Source: Flavobacterium aquiphilum
Lineage (GTDB): Bacteria > Bacteroidota > Bacteroidia > Flavobacteriales > Flavobacteriaceae
DNA: 64,000 nucleotides
Reading direction: 5' to 3'
Assembly: GCF_027111335.1 (NCBI RefSeq)
Contig: NZ_CP114288.1
Span: forward strand, 4,154,001-4,218,000
This document shows, one piece after another, positions 17,017 through 25,393 of the stretch; the first letter of the stretch is position 1, and every line of letters starts with the position of its first letter. Made by a program: the position numbers and the translations under genes. The notes under the pieces were generated by a model. That model did not search any database. It worked only from the letters and a program-made list of their open reading frames with translations, and was not told where the DNA came from.

Positions 17017-18237
17017 ATGTCAAACAGCAAACAATCCTTTTTTAAAGCAACAATGCTTTTTCTTTCATTTGCACTTCTAAGCTGTAAAACTATCGCTCAA
17101 GAACCCGCAAAAAGTGCTGAAATTAAAATTTCATCAAATATGAAATGGTCGGATAAAATGGCCTTGACTTTGATGAAACGCCATCCGGAATCTTATATGA
17201 TTGACGATGCCAAAAATCCAAAATGGGACTATGTTCATGGCTTGGTTTTACATTCAATTGAAGAATTAAACAAAAAGAATCCTGACCCAAGATATGCTGC
17301 TTACATAAAAGCTTACGCAGATGTTTTGGTACAAAATGATGGTACAATCAAAACTTACGAATTAGACAACTACAATATTGATATGGTTGTGGCTGGACGC
17401 TTATTGTTTGATCTATATAAAACAACAAAAGATAACCGCTACTTAACTGCGCTGCAAACGCTCAAAAAACAACTTGAAGGTCAACCAAGAACCAACAGCG
17501 GTGGATTTTGGCACAAAAAAATATATCCAAACCAAATGTGGCTGGATGGTTTGTACATGGGAGAGCCTTTCTATGCTCAATACACTGTCACTTTTGAAAA
17601 CGGAAAAAACTTGGACGACGTAGCCAAACAATTTGAACAAATTCAGTTGCACGCCACAGACCCAAAAACAGGACTATTGTATCACGGTTGGGACGAAAGC
17701 AAAAAAATGCCTTGGGCTAACAAAGAAACTGGAAATTCACCAAATTTCTGGTCAAGAGCTTTAGGATGGTATGTAATGGCACTTGTTGACGTATTGGATT
17801 ATTTCCCAAAAGATCATCCAAAACAAAAAGAATTAGTAGGCTATTTAAACAATGCTTGCGAAAGTCTTGCCAAATTCCAAGACAAATCTGGTTTGTGGTA
17901 CCAAGTAACTGATAAAGGTGGTGAAAAAGGAAACTATTTGGAAGCTTCTGGATCTTCGATGTTTGCTTACGCTTTCGCAAAAGGAGCGAATAAAGGTTAT
18001 TTACCTGCAAAATTTAAAAAATTGGCCAATAATGCTTTTGATGGTTTGACTAAGCAATTAATAAAAGTTGATGCCGACGGAACAATAACATTGACTCAAG
18101 CTTGTCAAGTAGCCGGTCTAGGAGGAACTCCATACAGAGATGGTTCCTATGAATATTATGTAAACGAAAAGAAAAAAGACAATGATCCAAAAGCTACTGG
18201 TCCTTTCATCTTGGCAGCATTAGAATTGAACAGATAA
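17017..18237 (+). CDS. GH105 unsaturated rhamnogalacturonyl/glucuronyl hydrolase, copy 2
   Basis: This is a paralogue of the preceding gene, with long identical stretches in the catalytic core (KIYPNQMWLDGLYMGEPFYA, MPWANKETG). The two differ in the N-terminus, in the loop after the GLWYQV motif, and near the C-terminus. Its signal peptide contains FALLSCK, which could be a lipobox, so this copy may be membrane-anchored while copy 1 looks soluble and periplasmic. The catalytic Asp in WLDGLYMG is retained. Copy 1 and copy 2 may handle different aglycones, for example rhamnose versus galacturonic acid next to the unsaturated uronate. The gene lies 17 bp upstream of the GH43 gene. Confidence 0.92.
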   Translation: MSNSKQSFFKATMLFLSFALLSCKTIAQEPAKSAEIKISSNMKWSDKMALTLMKRHPESYMIDDAKNPKWDYVHGLVLHSIEELNKKNPDPRYAAYIKAYADVLVQNDGTIKTYELDNYNIDMVVAGRLLFDLYKTTKDNRYLTALQTLKKQLEGQPRTNSGGFWHKKIYPNQMWLDGLYMGEPFYAQYTVTFENGKNLDDVAKQFEQIQLHATDPKTGLLYHGWDESKKMPWANKETGNSPNFWSRALGWYVMALVDVLDYFPKDHPKQKELVGYLNNACESLAKFQDKSGLWYQVTDKGGEKGNYLEASGSSMFAYAFAKGANKGYLPAKFKKLANNAFDGLTKQLIKVDADGTITLTQACQVAGLGGTPYRDGSYEYYVNEKKKDNDPKATGPFILAALELNR

Positions 18238-18254
18238 AAATAATATTCATTCAA

Positions 18255-19886
18255 ATGAAATTTTCAAAAATAACAACTCTTTTTTTACTGTGCTTTGCCT
18301 TTCAAATAGTTTCGGCTCAGGAAAAGAATGAAAAACAATATTCACAAGTTTGGGTAGCCGACAATGGCGACGGAACTTATAAAAACCCAATCCTCTGCGC
18401 CGATTATTCCGATCCGGATGCGATTCGGGTTGGGGATGATTATTACATGACGGCTTCGTCTTTCAATTGCATTCCGGGCTTGCCCCTTTTACATTCAAAA
18501 GATTTGGTTAACTGGAAATTGATTGGCTATGCCCTTTCCAAACAAAAACCATTGGATATTTACAACAAAGTACAACACGGAAATGGAGTTTGGGCACCAT
18601 GCATTCGATACCACAACAACGAATTTTATATTTATTACCCTGACCCGGATTTTGGAATCTATGTTGTTAAATCAAAAAAAATAGAAGGCCCTTGGTCTGA
18701 ACCCGTAATGGTAAAAGAAGGAAAAGGATTGATCGATCCTACTCCTCTTTGGGATGAAAACGGCAAAACTTATTTGGCCTTTGCCTTTGCCGGAAGCCGA
18801 GCCGGAATAAAAAGTGCTTTAGCGGTTTGTACTATGAACTCTGAAGGTACCGCAGCAAATAATGATGATGTCATGGTTCTTGACGGTCACCCAGACGAAC
18901 CAACCGTTGAAGGTCCTAAATTTTACAAACGAAACGGTTATTACTACATATTTGCACCTTCGGGAGGTGTAGCTACGGGCTGGCAAATTGTTATGAGGTC
19001 TAAAAACGTTTTTGGGCCTTACGAAAAAAGAAAAGTAATGGATCAAGGAAAATCTACCATTAATGGACCTCATCAAGGTGCTTGGGTACAAACACAAACA
19101 GGCGAAGATTGGTTTCTTCATTTTCAGGATCAATTTGCGTATGGGAGAGTCGTTCACCTTCAGCCAATGAAATGGGAAAACGACTGGCCGGTTATTGGCT
19201 CTGACCAAGACAAAAACGGAATTGGAGAACCGGTTATGACTTATAAAAAACCAAATGTTGGCAAAAAAGTATTCCCTATCCAAACACCTCCTGAAAGTGA
19301 CGAATTCAACACTCCAAAACTAGGATTACAATGGCAATGGCATGCAAATCCGCAGATTGTTTGGGGACTACCAACAGCTATGGGATATTATAGTTTGAAT
19401 TGTATTCCTGTTCCAAAAGATGCTACAAGCTTATTTGATGTACCAAATTTATTGTTGCAAAAATTTCCTGCCAATGAGTTTACCGCTACAACAAAACTAA
19501 CCTTCAATTCGAGATTTGACGGTGAATATACAGGATTGGTAATCATGGGATTGGATTACAGTTTTTTATGCCTTAAACAAGAAGGAGGAAAACTATTTCT
19601 TTCGCAAAAAACAGCCAAAAATGTAGACAAAAAAGGTATTGAAACCCAAGGAAAAGCAGTTCCTGTTTCAAACAAAACCATTTACTTACAGGCGAAAGTA
19701 AAACCCGGAGGAATCTGTGATTTTTTCTATAGCGAAGACGGACAAAATTTCAATCCTATAGGTGAAAGTTTCAAAGCCAGAGAAGGCAAATGGATTGGCG
19801 CTAAAATAGGTTTTGTAGCGCTTCGTGAAGGTGTCATCAATGATGCCGGAAATGCCGCTATCGACTGGTTCAGAATAACAAAATAA
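18255..19886 (+). CDS. GH43 glycoside hydrolase (arabinofuranosidase/xylosidase type)
   Basis: This 543-residue protein has a secretion signal (LFLLCFAFQIVSAQ). A five-bladed beta-propeller GH43 domain spans about residues 35-330. The catalytic base region is ADYSDPDAIRVGDDYYM, the pKa-modulating Asp is likely in LIDPTPLWD, and the general acid is likely Glu in PTVEGPKFY. The C-terminal part, about residues 345-543, resembles the concanavalin-A-like beta-xylosidase C-terminal domain. In a pectin operon it most likely releases arabinose, xylose or galactose from side chains. I could not assign a GH43 subfamily. Spacing of 12 bp to the PL10-CE8 gene indicates co-transcription. Confidence 0.88.
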   Translation: MKFSKITTLFLLCFAFQIVSAQEKNEKQYSQVWVADNGDGTYKNPILCADYSDPDAIRVGDDYYMTASSFNCIPGLPLLHSKDLVNWKLIGYALSKQKPLDIYNKVQHGNGVWAPCIRYHNNEFYIYYPDPDFGIYVVKSKKIEGPWSEPVMVKEGKGLIDPTPLWDENGKTYLAFAFAGSRAGIKSALAVCTMNSEGTAANNDDVMVLDGHPDEPTVEGPKFYKRNGYYYIFAPSGGVATGWQIVMRSKNVFGPYEKRKVMDQGKSTINGPHQGAWVQTQTGEDWFLHFQDQFAYGRVVHLQPMKWENDWPVIGSDQDKNGIGEPVMTYKKPNVGKKVFPIQTPPESDEFNTPKLGLQWQWHANPQIVWGLPTAMGYYSLNCIPVPKDATSLFDVPNLLLQKFPANEFTATTKLTFNSRFDGEYTGLVIMGLDYSFLCLKQEGGKLFLSQKTAKNVDKKGIETQGKAVPVSNKTIYLQAKVKPGGICDFFYSEDGQNFNPIGESFKAREGKWIGAKIGFVALREGVINDAGNAAIDWFRITK

Positions 19887-19898
19887 ACATTTGAAAAA

Positions 19899-21941
19899 AT
19901 GAAGAAAATAAAAATAGTAATAGTTCTTGCGGTTCTAATTGGATTAAATACTTGTTTGTATTCGCAAATTAGCAACCAAAAATGGCCATCGATAATAAAT
20001 GACAAAGAACCCTCTTGGTTTGCAACCAATGAAGCCAAAGAAGTCGCCGAAAATGTATTGCTGTATCAACGCAATATTGGAGGTTGGCCAAAGAACATCC
20101 AGATGCAAAATCCTTTGACACCTGCCGAAAAGCAAAAATTAATTGCCCTTAAAGCGGACACAAAGGAAGTAACCACCGATAATGGCGCCACTTGTCAGGA
20201 AATGTTATTTCTGTCCAAAATGTATGCACAGGTTCCTGATGAAAGGTACAAAAACGCTTTTTTGGCAGGTGTAGATTATTTGCTGAAAGCGCAATATGAA
20301 AACGGTGGATGGCCACAATTTTACCCGTTGAAAAAAGGATATTACACACACATTACGTACAATGATAATTCAATGGCAAATATCATGAATGTGCTAAAAG
20401 AGGTAGCCGAAAAAACAGATTATTACAGTATAAAAGCTCCTGATGCTACTGCTGAAAAAGCTCAAAAAGCTTTCAACAAAGGAATTGACTGTATCTTAAA
20501 AACCCAATACAAACAAAACGGTGTTCTAACCGCTTGGTGCGCACAACATGATGAAGTTACTTTACTTCCTGCCAATGCAAGAGCTTTTGAACTGGCTTCT
20601 TTGAGCGGTCAGGAATCGGCAAAATTGGTATTGCTTTTAATGTCTGTAAAAAATCCTTCTCCGGAAATCATTACTGCGGTTAACAGTGCTGTTGCATGGT
20701 TCGAAAAAACAAAAATTACTGATCTTAGAGAAGAGCGTGTCCCAGTTCCCAACAGTAAAATTATGGAAAAGGTAATGGTTAAAGATCCAAATGCTTCTCC
20801 ACTTTGGGCGCGTTTTATGGAATTAAGCGACAATACTCCTTTCTTCTGCGACCGTGATGGAATAAAAAAAGCGACTCTAGCCGAAATTGGACAAGAGCGC
20901 AGAGTTGGTTACAGTTGGTACACCAATCAGCCAAAAGAAGTTTTAAAAAAGTACGAAAACTGGAAAAAAAAAATTGAAGGTGAAACTGTAGCTCCTCCAA
21001 AAAAAAAATCTGAAGTCACTTTAAAAGATGAATTCAATATTGTGGTGGATCAAAAAGGAAACGGCGATTTCAAAACCATTCAAGAAGCAATCAATGCCTC
21101 AAAAGCATATCCTGCCCAAAGAATAAGTATTTTAATAAAAAACGGAACTTATTATGAAAAAGTAAAAGTTCACGCCTGGAATACCCGAATTTCATTCATT
21201 GGCGAAAGCCGCGAAAATACAATCATAACTTTTGATGATTATTTCGGTAAAATAAATCTGGGGCGAAACAGCACTTTTTACACTGCAACTCTTTCAATTG
21301 ATGGGAATGATTTTTTTGCCAAAAATCTCACCATTAAAAATACTTCGGGGCCAGTAGGACAAGCTGTCACAGTAAATGTTAGTGCCAACAGGGTGCAATT
21401 TAGCAACTGTTCATTCGAAGGTAATCAGGATACGCTTTATACTGCGGGAGAAGGGAATAAAAATTATTTCAAAGATTGTTATATAGAAGGTACTACTGAT
21501 TTTATTTTTGGTGATGCTACTGTCCTATTCGAAAACTGTAACATTCACAGCAAAAGCGATTCGTATGCCACCGCGGCATCGACTCAGAACGAAATTCCTT
21601 ATGGCTATGTGTTCAAAAACTGTAAGCTTACCGCTGACGAAAAAGTAACCAAAGCCTATCTTGGACGACCTTGGAGACCTTACGCTAAAACCGTTTTCCT
21701 GAATTGTGAAATCGGAAAACACATACTTCCTGAAGGTTGGAGTGCTTGGTCAAAATCGGAGGCTGCAACAAACTGTTTTTATGCCGAATACAAATGCTCA
21801 GGCGAAGGTTATCAACCAAAAAACAGAGTCTCTTGGTCACATCAATTAAAAGATTCGGAAGCCAAAAATTATTCGATCGAAAATATATTAGATTCAGACA
21901 TTCCCGTTGGAACCAAAAAATGGTATTTGAGAACTAACTAA
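19899..21941 (+). CDS. Bifunctional PL10 pectate lyase - CE8 pectin methylesterase
   Basis: Two enzymes are joined in one 680-residue secreted chain. After a signal peptide, residues about 30-360 form a PL10 pectate lyase (YQRNIGGWPKNIQMQ, NGGWPQFYPL, ITYNDNSMANIMNVL, WARFMEL). A lysine-rich linker follows (about 350-375). Residues about 380-675 form a CE8 methylesterase with QAVTVNVSANRV, QDTLYTA, TDFIFGDATVLFENC and YLGRPWRPYAKTVF. The esterase exposes free galacturonate for the lyase, so coupling them makes sense on methylated homogalacturonan. PL10 products carry unsaturated ends that the two upstream GH105 enzymes would remove. The CE8 half resembles the separate esterase at 3486, and both keep the catalytic Asp, Gln and Arg motifs. 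Confidence 0.92.
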   Translation: MKKIKIVIVLAVLIGLNTCLYSQISNQKWPSIINDKEPSWFATNEAKEVAENVLLYQRNIGGWPKNIQMQNPLTPAEKQKLIALKADTKEVTTDNGATCQEMLFLSKMYAQVPDERYKNAFLAGVDYLLKAQYENGGWPQFYPLKKGYYTHITYNDNSMANIMNVLKEVAEKTDYYSIKAPDATAEKAQKAFNKGIDCILKTQYKQNGVLTAWCAQHDEVTLLPANARAFELASLSGQESAKLVLLLMSVKNPSPEIITAVNSAVAWFEKTKITDLREERVPVPNSKIMEKVMVKDPNASPLWARFMELSDNTPFFCDRDGIKKATLAEIGQERRVGYSWYTNQPKEVLKKYENWKKKIEGETVAPPKKKSEVTLKDEFNIVVDQKGNGDFKTIQEAINASKAYPAQRISILIKNGTYYEKVKVHAWNTRISFIGESRENTIITFDDYFGKINLGRNSTFYTATLSIDGNDFFAKNLTIKNTSGPVGQAVTVNVSANRVQFSNCSFEGNQDTLYTAGEGNKNYFKDCYIEGTTDFIFGDATVLFENCNIHSKSDSYATAASTQNEIPYGYVFKNCKLTADEKVTKAYLGRPWRPYAKTVFLNCEIGKHILPEGWSAWSKSEAATNCFYAEYKCSGEGYQPKNRVSWSHQLKDSEAKNYSIENILDSDIPVGTKKWYLRTN

Positions 21942-21952
21942 AACTAAAATCA

Positions 21953-23302
21953 ATGAAATATAAAATCGTCTTTATATTCCTTTTTTCGTTAAGCTGTTTT
22001 GCACAAAATAATACATTCCCATCCGATAGTGTCAATGCGATTGTTAAACGAATTCAGTTGCCCGTAATTCCATCATTCAAAATTGAAGTGACTAAGCTTG
22101 GCGCAAAAGGAGATTCTATCAGCAATGCCAAACCTGCTTTTGATAAAGCAATGAATCTTTGCAAAAAGAACAACGGAGGAACCATTATTGTTCCAAAAGG
22201 AGTTTATACCCTCAATGGGCCAATCAACTTTGTGAGCAATGTAAAATTGCATCTCGAAGACGGAGCAAAAATCCGTTTTGGTTCCAATTCAAAAGACTAT
22301 CCACTTGTTTTAACCAGTTGGGAAGGAACAATGCTTTACAATTACAGTCCAATGATTTACGGTAACAATGTTGAAAACGTTGCCATAACCGGAAACGGAA
22401 TTATCGATGGTGAGGGCAAAAACACTTGGATTGAATGGAAAGCCCATGAAAAGAAAGACCAAATGTTAAGCCGCGAAATGAATCATAAAAACACGCCTGT
22501 CAAAGAACGTGTTTTTGGTGAAGGCCATTATTTGAGACCCCAACTGATTCAGTTTATCAATTCGAAAAAGATTCTTTTTGAAAATGTTCAAATAGAAGAT
22601 TCTCCCTTTTGGTGCATTCATTTACTTAAAAGCAAAAGCATAACATTGCGCGGATTAAAATACAATGCCCATAACTACAACAATGACGGTATTGATCCTG
22701 AATATTCCAGCGATATTTTGATTGAAAATATCAAATTTGATAATGCCGATGATAATGTCGCCATCAAATCTGGTAGAGATGATGAAGGGCGCAGCAATTC
22801 GACCACGCCTTCTGAAAATATTGTTATCAGAAATTGCGAATTCAAAGGCTTGCATGCTATTGTGATTGGTAGCGAAATGTCAGCAGGTGTTCGAAATGTA
22901 TATGTTGAAAACAGTAAATTCCGTGGATATTTAAAAAGAGGAATCTTCATAAAAACAAATTCGGATCGAGGCGGTTCTATCAAAAATCTTTATTTCAACA
23001 ACCTTGCTTTTGGAAAAGTAGAAGACTGCATTTATATAACAGCCAACTACCACGGAGAAGGCAGCGGATTATATCCTTCTCAAATATCAAATGTTTCTTT
23101 TTCCAATATTTCTTGTAATGAAGTAACCAATACCGGAATCGTAATTGAAGGTTATCCAAATAAAAAAGTGGAAAACATCAAACTGGACAACATAAATATC
23201 CTTTCGGCAAAAAACGGAATGACAGTTACCAATTCTGAAAAAGTATCCATAAACGAGATAACAATCGGTGAAAAAGCCACAACACCATCATCCGCCAAAT
23301 AA
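21953..23302 (+). CDS. GH28-family glycosidase, second copy, with altered active-site motifs
   Basis: This 449-residue secreted beta-helix protein has a signal peptide (IVFIFLFSLSCFAQ). It is clearly related to the first GH28 (VTKLGAKGDS, NNDGIDPEYSS, AIKSGRDDEGR, GSEMSAGVRNVYVEN). Two catalytic motifs differ from the first copy. The GHGGVTIGSE block reads GLHAIVIGSE, so the His aligns with Leu and a His occurs one place later. The IRLKTN block reads IFIKTN, which loses the Arg. The paired Asp are kept, in ADDNVAIKSG instead of GDD. It may attack another linkage, such as rhamnogalacturonan or xylogalacturonan, or be weakly active. It begins 11 bp after the PL10-CE8 stop. Confidence 0.86.
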   Translation: MKYKIVFIFLFSLSCFAQNNTFPSDSVNAIVKRIQLPVIPSFKIEVTKLGAKGDSISNAKPAFDKAMNLCKKNNGGTIIVPKGVYTLNGPINFVSNVKLHLEDGAKIRFGSNSKDYPLVLTSWEGTMLYNYSPMIYGNNVENVAITGNGIIDGEGKNTWIEWKAHEKKDQMLSREMNHKNTPVKERVFGEGHYLRPQLIQFINSKKILFENVQIEDSPFWCIHLLKSKSITLRGLKYNAHNYNNDGIDPEYSSDILIENIKFDNADDNVAIKSGRDDEGRSNSTTPSENIVIRNCEFKGLHAIVIGSEMSAGVRNVYVENSKFRGYLKRGIFIKTNSDRGGSIKNLYFNNLAFGKVEDCIYITANYHGEGSGLYPSQISNVSFSNISCNEVTNTGIVIEGYPNKKVENIKLDNINILSAKNGMTVTNSEKVSINEITIGEKATTPSSAK

Positions 23303-23322
23303 TAATTTTAACACTAAAAAAA

Positions 23323-24060
23323 ATGAAATATTTCATACTGATTCTAAGCTTACTATCGATTAATTGCTTTGGGCAACAAAAGAAAACGATCTACTCAATT
23401 GGCGATTCCACAATGGCCAATAAACCAACCGAAAATGGAAATCCTGAACGAGGCTGGGGACAAATGCTTCCTGAATTCTTTACTGATAATATAGTAATAG
23501 ACAACCGTGCCATGAATGGAAGAAGTACCAAAAGTTTTATCAACGAAAAGCGTTGGGAAGCTGTCTATAAAGCTCTAAAGCCAGGTGATTATGTTTTTAT
23601 TCAATTTGGACATAATGACCAAAAAGACAAAGATTCCACACGTTACACAAACCCGCATACTGCATATCGTCATAATTTGATTCGTTTTGTGGAAGAAAGC
23701 AGAGCAAAAGGCGCCATTCCAATTTTATTATCTTCAATTGCGAGACGAAATTTTAATGAAAAAGGAGTCCTGATTGACACTCATGGAGACTATCCTCTTG
23801 AAACCAGATTGGTAGCACAGGAATACAAAGTACCGTTCATCGACTTACAATATTACAGCGAATTATTGGAGCAATCATACGGGCCAGAAAAATCAAAAGA
23901 ATTACACTTACACTATAAACCGGGAGAATTAGCCATATATCCTGAAGGTAAGGCTGATGACACTCACCTTTCTCCAAAAGGCGCAACAGCCATCGCAAAA
24001 ATTGTTGTCGATGAATTAAAAAAAACCAATCTTGACATAGTTAAGTATATAAAAAAATAG
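23323..24060 (+). CDS. Rhamnogalacturonan acetylesterase, CE12 (SGNH hydrolase)
   Basis: This is a 245-residue secreted deacetylase for rhamnogalacturonan-I. A signal peptide (YFILILSLLSINCFGQ) precedes the SGNH blocks: SIGDSTMANKP (nucleophile Ser), the block II Gly in AMNGRSTKSF, FGHNDQKD (block III, Asn in the oxyanion hole), and DDTHLSPKGA (block V, catalytic Asp and His). The length fits single-domain CE12 enzymes. It follows the second GH28 by 20 bp and precedes the FBPase gene by 33 bp without a terminator. Related families of secreted GDSL esterases exist, but the GDST motif together with the pectin context favours CE12. Confidence 0.9.
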   Translation: MKYFILILSLLSINCFGQQKKTIYSIGDSTMANKPTENGNPERGWGQMLPEFFTDNIVIDNRAMNGRSTKSFINEKRWEAVYKALKPGDYVFIQFGHNDQKDKDSTRYTNPHTAYRHNLIRFVEESRAKGAIPILLSSIARRNFNEKGVLIDTHGDYPLETRLVAQEYKVPFIDLQYYSELLEQSYGPEKSKELHLHYKPGELAIYPEGKADDTHLSPKGATAIAKIVVDELKKTNLDIVKYIKK

Positions 24061-24093
24061 CATAAATTAAACCAACTACAAAACAACTACAAC

Positions 24094-25113
24094 ATGCAGG
24101 ACAACAACAAAACATTAGGAGAATTCATTATTGAAAATCAGAAAGATTTTCCCTATTCATCGGGGGAATTATCCCGAATTTTCAATTCGATAAAATTAGC
24201 GGCCAAAGTAGTTAGCTACAAAGTAAATAAGGCCGGATTAGTAGATATCATCGGTGGTGTTGGCGAAAAAAATGTTCAGGGAGAAGATCAGCAAAAGCTG
24301 GATGTATATGCTAACGAAGTTTTTATTCAAACCCTTATAAACAGGGAAATTGTATGCGGAATCGCTTCTGAGGAAAACGACGATTTTATAACAGTCGAAG
24401 GAAGTGACAACAGTCACAACAATAAATATGTCCTCTTAATGGATCCATTGGACGGTTCTTCAAATATCGATGTGAATGCATCGGTTGGAACTATTTTTTC
24501 GGTTTACAGAAGAATAACCCCAGTAGGAACTCCTGTTACTTTAGAGGATTTTTTACAGCCGGGAATCAATCAAGTTGCTGCCGGATACGTAATTTACGGA
24601 ACCTCAACGATGCTCGTTTACACTACGGGTTGTGGCGTAAACGGGTTCACGCTCAATCCCGCCATCGGTACTTTCTACCTGTCTCACCCAAAAATGCAAG
24701 TCCCTGTTGACGGCTCGATTTATTCCGTAAACGAAGGGAATTATATTCATTTTCCACAAGGCGTAAAAGATTATATCAAATATTGCCAAATGGAAGAAGA
24801 AGACAGACCTTATACTTCAAGATATATTGGCAGTTTGGCTTCGGATATCCACAGAAACCTCATAAAAGGAGGTGTTTATTTGTACCCTACCAGTTCCAAA
24901 GCAGTAAAAGGAAAACTTAGACTTCTATACGAATGTAATCCGATGGCTTTTATAGTTGAGCAGGCCGGAGGAAAAGCTTCTGATGGAGTTAACAGGATAT
25001 TGGAAATTACACCAACTGAATTACACGAAAGGTCTGCCTTTTTTTGCGGAAGCATCAATATGGTCAACAAAATTGAAGATTGCATGCTGCAAGCCAAGTT
25101 GAGTAAATATTAA
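24094..25113 (+). CDS. fbp: Class I fructose-1,6-bisphosphatase
   Basis: This cytoplasmic gluconeogenic enzyme hydrolyses fructose-1,6-bisphosphate to fructose-6-phosphate. The 339 residues match class I enzymes. The metal-binding motif [12 protein letters not shown] (about residues 122-133), the upstream ASEEN acid pair, and the C-terminal substrate segment [20 protein letters not shown] are all present. The gene starts 33 bp after the CE12 gene on the same strand with no intervening hairpin, so it is probably transcribed at least partly with the pectin operon. That would be sensible, because galacturonate breakdown gives pyruvate and glyceraldehyde-3-phosphate and hexose phosphates must then be remade. 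An independent promoter in or before the CE12 gene cannot be excluded. Confidence 0.95.
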   Translation: MQDNNKTLGEFIIENQKDFPYSSGELSRIFNSIKLAAKVVSYKVNKAGLVDIIGGVGEKNVQGEDQQKLDVYANEVFIQTLINREIVCGIASEENDDFITVEGSDNSHNNKYVLLMDPLDGSSNIDVNASVGTIFSVYRRITPVGTPVTLEDFLQPGINQVAAGYVIYGTSTMLVYTTGCGVNGFTLNPAIGTFYLSHPKMQVPVDGSIYSVNEGNYIHFPQGVKDYIKYCQMEEEDRPYTSRYIGSLASDIHRNLIKGGVYLYPTSSKAVKGKLRLLYECNPMAFIVEQAGGKASDGVNRILEITPTELHERSAFFCGSINMVNKIEDCMLQAKLSKY

Positions 25114-25127
25114 TCAAAACTCGATAT

Positions 25128-25310
25128 TTATTTTTTGGAGCAGAAGCATAAGGTATTTTTTGGAAACATGGTTCCCGCTTTCCGTTTCAATCTCTTGTGT
25201 CTCGTCTTTAAGGACGAGACACAAGAGGATTTTCGCTGCACACGAGCAAAGCGAACTGACGAAGTAATCGGGGCTAAAAAAGTAACAAATGGTTTTCTTG
25301 CAAGCATTCC
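25128..25310. repeat. Interspersed palindromic repeat, family A, copy 2
   Basis: The flanks match copy 1 (TTTTTTGGAGCA, CCGCTTTCCGTTTCAATCT, AGGATTTTC, CGGGGCTAAAA). The central stem is different: CTTGTGTCTCGTC pairs perfectly with GACGAGACACAAG. A short insert with CGAGCAAAGCGAACTGACGA precedes the right end and also occurs in the copy at 31289. A 67-codon ORF here follows the repeat and has no protein-like composition. Confidence 0.8.
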
Positions 25311-25320
25311 AAAAAAAGAA

Positions 25321-25377
25321 AAACCATTAAGAAATTAAGGTTCATTTAGTCTTAATGATTCTTAATCTTAATGGTTT
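25321..25377. terminator. Large hairpin between fbp and parC
   Basis: Twelve-bp perfect arms, AAACCATTAAGA (25321-25332) and TCTTAATGGTTT (25366-25377), have a 33-nt interior. It lies between convergent genes and could end either transcript. The long loop makes its terminator role less certain. Confidence 0.5.
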
Positions 25378-25393
25378 ATTATTTCAAAAAACT

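Noticed and set aside
18819..19283. 154-codon minus-strand ORF within the GH43 gene
   Set aside because: It is antisense to conserved GH43 catalytic motifs and has a biased, Phe/Arg-rich composition typical of a shadow frame.
25135..25338. 67-codon plus-strand ORF downstream of fbp
   Set aside because: It consists of the family A repeat and its stem, has no protein-like composition, and the same repeat occurs elsewhere in other frames.
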